Source: a virus
Strand: one strand, 5' to 3'
IMG/VR virus record: IMGVR_UViG_3300028536_000014
Coordinates: 1 to 64,000 of that record
Length of the DNA stretch: 64,000 nucleotides
The notes under the pieces: generated by a model
Database searches by the model: none
The model's input: only the letters and a program-made list of their open reading frames with translations
Told to the model about the DNA's origin: nothing
Position numbers and translations under genes: made by a program
In this document: piece by piece, positions 59,601 to 64,000 of the stretch
Layout: the number at the start of each line of letters is the position of its first letter
How positions within the stretch are numbered: the stretch's first letter is position 1

Positions 59601-60866
59601 AAGAACAACAGGATCCGCAATACCATATCCACTCAATGATGTAGGAGTTGACCCAATCTGAGCGAATGTGTAATCGCCTATTTGAGCAGTCACTGCTCCA
59701 ACTCGAGTATTAAACGATGCAACACCAGCAGCAGCTGTTATAGCTGAAGTTACGAATGCCGTTGTTGCCAGTTGTGTTGTATTAGTCCCACCTGAAGCTG
59801 TTGGCGCAGCAGGTGTACCTGTAAATGTCGGACTGTTAAGTGGCGCCTTAGCAGCAAGATCACTCGTCAAACTAGTAACTTGAGATTCTGAAATAGACCC
59901 GGTAATAGAAGCAGAATTACCAGTAATGTTACCTGAGATCTTAGAACCAGCAAGTCCTGTTATCCAAGAAGGATCACTATACGACCCACTAGTCAATACG
60001 ATTGGATCCGTAATACCATACCCGGATAATGTCGTGGGTTTAGAACCGATCTGAGCGAACGTGTAGTCACCAATCTGCTGAATAACTATTCCAATTCGTC
60101 CAAAAACTGATACAACAGGAGCGGCAATATTCCCAATTGCAACCATAACGAATTCTGTCGTTGCAAGCTGTGTAGAGCTATCAGCAACTGTTGCAGTAGG
60201 ACCAGTAGGTATACCTGTGAATGTAGGACTGTTAAGTGGCGCTTTAGCTGATAAAACAGTTGTTAAACCTGTTACTTGACTTTGACTAATTGATCCAGTA
60301 ATAGAAACGGCATTACCAGTAATATTACCGGAGATTTTAGAACCAGCCAGAGAAGTGATCCAAGAAGGATCTGAATAAGATCCACTCGTAAGAACAACAG
60401 GATCAGTAACACCATATCCTGACAATGTCGTAGGTTTAGAACCGATCTGCACAAATGTGTAATCGCCAGATTGGGCAACAACAGCACCTGTTCTTGAAAA
60501 GACACTCGTAACATCACCTCCGCCACCACCGGAAGATTGTGCTGAACCTGATCGAGGAACGTTAGAAGTGACAGCAGTTAAATTAATGTCACCACTGATC
60601 CAAGAATGTGAACTCACTGAAATAAATTGATATCCAGCAACATCAAGTAAAACATCAGTATTGATACCAGTGGTTAAATCAACAATATTCCCATTCTCAT
60701 CATAAAGGTTAAGTGTATACCCCTGACCAGATTGAGCAACAAAACCTTCAATGACAACATTAGCGTTATAAGTACCGTTTATATTTAAACCAACACAAGC
60801 GGTATCTTCAGAAATTGGTATTCGAAAATTGTCAATGGACTGACTAAGTGTTTTTCTGATGAGCAT
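56688..60866 (-). CDS. Tail fibre protein with internal repeats
   Basis: 1392 residues. A globular N-terminus of about 110 residues, a GGGGG hinge, then three tandem repeats of about 128 residues (about 118-245, 246-373, 374-480). Each has a SGDYTFxQIGSKPTTLSGYG segment, SGSYSDPSWITxLAGSKI, and SPTFTG...TQLATTxFV. Later parts have shorter repeats (SAVTIGNSANTLALLAP) typical of elongated beta fibres. It has no chaperone-type C-terminal peptidase. It probably forms a trimeric host-binding fibre. The start overlaps the upstream gene by 23 nt. Confidence 0.85.
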   Translation of the reverse strand: MLIRKTLSQSIDNFRIPISEDTACVGLNINGTYNANVVIEGFVAQSGQGYTLNLYDENGNIVDLTTGINTDVLLDVAGYQFISVSSHSWISGDINLTAVTSNVPRSGSAQSSGGGGGDVTSVFSRTGAVVAQSGDYTFVQIGSKPTTLSGYGVTDPVVLTSGSYSDPSWITSLAGSKISGNITGNAVSITGSISQSQVTGLTTVLSAKAPLNSPTFTGIPTGPTATVADSSTQLATTEFVMVAIGNIAAPVVSVFGRIGIVIQQIGDYTFAQIGSKPTTLSGYGITDPIVLTSGSYSDPSWITGLAGSKISGNITGNSASITGSISESQVTSLTSDLAAKAPLNSPTFTGTPAAPTASGGTNTTQLATTAFVTSAITAAAGVASFNTRVGAVTAQIGDYTFAQIGSTPTSLSGYGIADPVVLTSGSYNDPSWITALAGSKINGNITGNAVSITGSISESQVSGLTTDLAAKATDSSVVHLAGSEVITGYKEFTSGAGFNIASGSNLGILSISGSIVTDTVFSIQGIASQTGPYYRVFDSNSNILETHLPISGTDPRVKFNLYNTLETTLTNYERGSIFWDNTNNLYRIETQNGGTGTLRSLMIQGSGGRTLVGGTTDDLATTLQINGSALLTGQLNYQTTSIDPANTLGQIPGGVFPTGITYGNVLRYMGSLDSGGASNVTGKVDELNVTGAIQTASSIAASRIQLVASHTVAATMNIVCSYIIPRVSNAGHVAGTGVTVLPQSSATSTGNFGAWTYFSCSVPSLSGTGDFTSSILGFNVPNIGRATATSLTGFSVSDQTKGSGNATAFQGLIASATGKYNLRMTGTAMNVINGNTQIGGTVDPTTVLTVTGTFTSAGGAINLNPSSNFAVNISTGSTTSAVTIGNSANTLALLAPTTVTGAFTSAGGAVLINSSSNFTVGIGTGTTSSAVTIGNTANTISLAGPITVFAGTTTLSPLKFTSGVLNTSAVAGVVEFVTDTLSFTITTGTARKTIALTDIALTSGRVALSTTGGRLTDNSGLTFASGTGLGIGGTGAARLHTLGAISAAAWNTNGINIRTDAATYTDSSTATSGTVTNAAINAIGIPTIASTNTSVTYSNAGTLYIAGAPVNGTNVTITNARALWVEGASFFHGSASVSGGGVFVGGGVTRTAWGTAATSFSVQAQTLTDSSTAVSGTAVIETMASFLLQTLASTNATVTTTDAINVYIAGAVVKGTNNTATNTHALYIDAGNVGAQGTAYSLTVKAPAGATTNIAAQFLGITNINVSNNTATNINTGTSSGAVIIGNSSATLALNAPTTLGAQITVSDAINFAVGTSTGTVIGTATTQKLGFYGVTAIAQRSGAAQAAVATTASTVTAPFGYTTQVQADGIVTLVNELRNWAVAQGFIKGSA

Positions 60867-61470
60867 TTAGTCTCTCTTTTGATTTTAATGTAAGTTCCCC
60901 ATTATGCAAGTATCCATGCCAATCGCGCCAGACAATTGAACCAGCTCCAGCTTGACAGGTGTGGCCGTTTTTATCAACGTGTAGCATTTCGCCAAACGTT
61001 CCATGTCGTACCCAACAGCGGTGTGTATCATCATTATTCATCGTACAATTACTTGCACGACTTTCAGGATACCACCAACCGCCGTCATACATGACAACAG
61101 CAATTGCTAAACCATCTATGCCATATCGACGTGGATAAGACTGATGATTGTCTAGTTGTCGACTCGCAATTAACAATGCACCAAATGGTAACTTACCAAA
61201 GATGACTTCACCAGTATCGGATCGTTTATATCTTGGTGAGCCTCTACCACTATAGTCATCAGAAGTGAAAAGGTAACCACATGCACAGTTCTTCGGTGCA
61301 TGTGGCCATCCATACGGTTCTTCACCTTCCACTCGTTCTATGGGTTCTGATTCTGCTTCATGGTAATCGCCATATATCGGACACGGTCCTTTACTTAATG
61401 CAGAATAAACCCAATCAACTATGGGTAGTTTTTCAACCCAAAATGTCTTAGTTTCAACATTAGAGTTCAT
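60844..61470 (-). CDS. Hypothetical tail-region protein
   Basis: 208 residues. Rich in Trp, Gly, His and Cys (CACGYLF, GGWWYPESRA, CWVRHGTFGEMLH). The many conserved-looking His/Cys hint at metal binding. It sits between a tail adhesin gene and the fibre gene. No family recognised. Confidence 0.55.
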   Translation of the reverse strand: MNSNVETKTFWVEKLPIVDWVYSALSKGPCPIYGDYHEAESEPIERVEGEEPYGWPHAPKNCACGYLFTSDDYSGRGSPRYKRSDTGEVIFGKLPFGALLIASRQLDNHQSYPRRYGIDGLAIAVVMYDGGWWYPESRASNCTMNNDDTHRCWVRHGTFGEMLHVDKNGHTCQAGAGSIVWRDWHGYLHNGELTLKSKERLNAHQKNT

Positions 61471-61511
61471 GACCCGTCTACATGAAAAGATAAATCTTTG
61501 ATTAACATGAT

Positions 61512-62414
61512 TTATGGAATCGTTGATGGTAAAGTATATGTATCACCATAATAACGACCACCAACTGTTAAACAGGCTGCTGTAAAGAGTTTTGCATCAA
61601 GAGTTTCAATAGTTGAGTAACTACGTCCAGATACCGTTCTATCTTCCATATATAAACGATAAACAATATTGGACGATGTATGGTTTCCATATACGTTATG
61701 ATCATTAAAAGGTGAAACTAATCCCCATGCGGCAAGGATATTAAACCAACTTGAAGTTGTACCAGTATGAACTGTAGGTGACCAGGCTGAAAAAGTAGGA
61801 CCTGTATAAATAGACGATGGAGGATTGATAGTTGTGTTACCCGCTTGTGCGCCACCCGTAGTCGTATAAGGTTGACGATACGTCAAGAAATTAGCAGTTG
61901 ACGCACCGATAATCATATCAACACCGCCACCACTAACAGTAGCTGGTCGCGTGATATTACGCCAAGCTGAGAAATAATAAGCATGATCGGGATTGGCTAA
62001 GACGTAGCTAATAATACCACTCGGTAATACAATACTTGCACCACCATTATCTACTGTGTCATATACTTGTGAGATAATACCATGTAAACCACCGAGTGTT
62101 GAGCGCTCGAAAAATTTCCTAGTATTAGCACCGCTATTAACCGTAGAAGTATTCATACTAGAAGGAGATAATGCAAGCGAATTGATATCTCCACTACCTA
62201 CGAGAGATTTCGCTTGATTCCACGCAATATTTGGAATTGAATTTGATCCAGATGGAATTCCACTAAGTGGATTTGCCCAATGGTTCAATTCGACTAAAGC
62301 AATACCACCTTGTTGTGGTAATATAAGATCGTAATCATCCCGCCACGGAAGAGTTGAATCAGGATCAACAGTGGAGGGAATCTTGATTCTAAGGCCGGTA
62401 ATGATAGCAGTCAT
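61512..62414 (-). CDS. Putative tail adhesin component
   Basis: 300 residues with TAGGATT upstream. Beta-rich and Ser/Thr/Gly/Asn-rich, typical of virion surface proteins. It starts 14 nt after the SGNH-hydrolase gene and precedes the fibre genes. Role in host adsorption by context. Confidence 0.6.
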   Translation of the reverse strand: MTAIITGLRIKIPSTVDPDSTLPWRDDYDLILPQQGGIALVELNHWANPLSGIPSGSNSIPNIAWNQAKSLVGSGDINSLALSPSSMNTSTVNSGANTRKFFERSTLGGLHGIISQVYDTVDNGGASIVLPSGIISYVLANPDHAYYFSAWRNITRPATVSGGGVDMIIGASTANFLTYRQPYTTTGGAQAGNTTINPPSSIYTGPTFSAWSPTVHTGTTSSWFNILAAWGLVSPFNDHNVYGNHTSSNIVYRLYMEDRTVSGRSYSTIETLDAKLFTAACLTVGGRYYGDTYTLPSTIP

Positions 62415-62428
62415 TGTTTCAATCCTAG

Positions 62429-64000
62429 TTAAAAGAGAGCGGGCAACGACTGCCCACTGTCGGTAGTTGCCCAGCCAAGTGTACGAATTTGGTTATAGAT
62501 ACGAAGAGCGATAAATTTATCACCGAAGCTATTTGGATGTTCGAAATCATTATTAGCGTGGTCTCGCATTCCACTAGGAATTTGTCCATTAGCAAGATCA
62601 ATCGCATCGGTACTTCCATTGCTGTACGCACCATAATTATCCGGAACAAAACCTATGTAAGCCATCTCAGCTGTTGTAGGTGGTGAGTTATTGACCTCAA
62701 CATAAGTCAACGGACCCTGCGCTTGAATAGCTGTATTGATTGTTATCTGAGCAGCGTGATCGGTCATATTACCGGCGATGCTAATAATCGATACTCGTAA
62801 CTGTTTCTGATTGTACGATTTAATATAAGCTTTACCCAATGTTAAATCTGTAGTGATAGCGGTTTGATTAGGACCATTACGACCCCATAGACAGATTTGT
62901 ACAAAAGTCTGAAGAGATACACCGATATCGGTAACAAATGCTGCACCACCAGACGGTATTGTTACCGTACTTGTTGGCCCAGTAGATGGGGTAAATGTCA
63001 TACCTGTAGGTTGACCATTACCATCATAACCGGTAGCGTTTAATGTACCATGAACAGAAGTAGAAACTCCACCTACTGTACCCGTAACGGTACCTGTTAC
63101 AGTTCCAATGTTACCAGAAGTCTGATTGGTGATAAGACCAACTGTGAACCCAACAGCTAATGCTGAAGTACTTCCAGACGGGATTTGATTACTTGGAAAT
63201 GTTAACAAAGTAGGATTACCACCTTGTAATGCTACAATCTGATCAGCGGTATAACCACCAACTCCATACCGACTTGTTGTATATTTGGTTGCACCACCCG
63301 CTGCCAAAAATGTACCAAGTTGTGCCATATATGTTGTGCCAGCTGGATGCGAACTATAAGTTTCGCTATCACCAATACCAACAAAAGTACTATCAGCATT
63401 AACAGGCCATAGTTGTGTACTGGTCCCATCTGCTTTACAATACATCTCACGTCCGTCTCCATCACTCCAAAATAAGACATTATTGTTATTGTCTAATTCT
63501 GGATTACGATAAGGAGATGAACCGGAAGTTAATTGCAAACTCTGAGATGTGGTTTTGTTAAATGAATGGATTTGCAGAATTCCATTAACATCGTATCGAG
63601 ACTGTACTGTAAATGAATTATTAGCACTTGCACTACCACCTCCACCAAATCGAGTGGAAAGGTTGACTGTGGGTAAATCAGCCATTTTAGCATCACTCGG
63701 TATCATCATCCGAGATGGAGAAAACCCATTGGCTTTATCCCATTCAAATAACAACCGATTAGCCCAAGTAGCACTTAGAACCCCAGTACCATCAAACTGT
63801 TGCCCTACACCAATCAGCATAGAACTAATAATAGATGACAACAATCGCGATGTAATAGCTGATGTAACATCATCATCTATTGTTGTATTTGCTGGTAATG
63901 TTGCTTTTCGTGGATAAAATCCATTCGTGGGATCTATTGTTGCATAAAGTCGATTACTAATTAAGATATCGAGTTCTGTTCCTGGTGCGTTATATAAATT
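62429..64000 (-). CDS. Partial tail protein with SGNH hydrolase domain
   Basis: The frame is open through the right window edge (residues NLYNAPGTELDILISNRLYA at the edge), so the TTG at 63844 need not be the start. Two similar segments near the edge, ISNRLYATIDPTNGFYPRK and WANRLLFEWDKANGFSPSR, suggest an N-terminal repeat. The C-terminal part has SGNH blocks: FVGIGDSETY (block I), YGVGGYTADQI (II), CLWGRNGPNQ (III-like) and NDFEHPNSFGD (V, DxxHP). SGNH esterases on phage tails often deacetylate surface glycans. The Ser-Gly-Asn-His set appears complete. Confidence 0.75.
   Translation of the reverse strand, partial: NLYNAPGTELDILISNRLYATIDPTNGFYPRKATLPANTTIDDDVTSAITSRLLSSIISSMLIGVGQQFDGTGVLSATWANRLLFEWDKANGFSPSRMMIPSDAKMADLPTVNLSTRFGGGGSASANNSFTVQSRYDVNGILQIHSFNKTTSQSLQLTSGSSPYRNPELDNNNNVLFWSDGDGREMYCKADGTSTQLWPVNADSTFVGIGDSETYSSHPAGTTYMAQLGTFLAAGGATKYTTSRYGVGGYTADQIVALQGGNPTLLTFPSNQIPSGSTSALAVGFTVGLITNQTSGNIGTVTGTVTGTVGGVSTSVHGTLNATGYDGNGQPTGMTFTPSTGPTSTVTIPSGGAAFVTDIGVSLQTFVQICLWGRNGPNQTAITTDLTLGKAYIKSYNQKQLRVSIISIAGNMTDHAAQITINTAIQAQGPLTYVEVNNSPPTTAEMAYIGFVPDNYGAYSNGSTDAIDLANGQIPSGMRDHANNDFEHPNSFGDKFIALRIYNQIRTLGWATTDSGQSLPALF

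Overview
The window reads as part of a large AT-rich, double-stranded DNA bacteriophage genome of the jumbo-myovirus kind. Supporting signs are split multi-subunit RNA polymerase genes, a family-B DNA polymerase, class Ia ribonucleotide reductase, an SF2 helicase of UvsW type, an SbcD/Mre11-like nuclease, large baseplate and tail-fibre genes, and many tiny phage genes of unknown function packed on one strand. The host cannot be named from the sequence. No tRNA, integrase or CRISPR array was found.

Layout. 1-4.6 kb: a partial structural gene on the minus strand and two structural (baseplate-like) genes on the plus strand. 4.7-8.1 kb: minus-strand genes, including a membrane metallopeptidase. 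8.2-10 kb: an exonuclease/polymerase fragment that stops just after palm motif A. 10.1-13.7 kb: a SLOG-like protein and a first beta-prime-like RNA polymerase piece. 13.8-16.5 kb: plus-strand assembly genes with a likely -1 frameshift. 16.6-30.6 kb: a C39-like peptidase, a UvsW-like helicase, a second beta-prime piece, a beta C-terminal half, three large unknown proteins and an SSB-like protein. 30.6-41.6 kb: small accessory genes, with tandem paralogues, an SbcD-like protein and a three-domain DUF4326/NADAR-like/SLOG fusion. 41.7-45.4 kb: nrdB and nrdA. 46.3-50.4 kb: the most unusual locus, described below. 50.4-56.5 kb: more small genes, including a family of about 65-residue modules. 56.7-64 kb: tail fibre and adhesin genes, the last with an SGNH hydrolase domain and running off the window.

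The unusual locus is a 2.35-kb non-coding array at about 47.6-49.95 kb. It consists of about 64 degenerate 36-nt units. Each unit is 10 nt of conserved box A, 8 variable nt, 10 nt of conserved box B and 8 variable nt. It lies directly upstream of a GTG-started gene for an IS110-like (Transposase_20, helix-hairpin-helix) protein that lacks a recognisable RuvC-like DEDD domain. A copy of the phage's own promoter motif at the far end of the array points through it towards that gene, and a second copy sits inside the array. IS110 recombinases are known to work with a structured non-coding bridge RNA encoded beside the gene. An array of more than 100 short variable segments beside an IS110 relative is therefore a candidate for a new RNA-guided or array-binding system. 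The function is inference; the array, its period and its neighbours are visible directly.

Transcription. At least eleven copies of one promoter-like motif (minus strand, roughly TTTCARTCANATATACTCTA) precede minus-strand units, and most units end in a strong hairpin placed just before the next promoter. This gives compact gene-terminator-promoter-gene modules.
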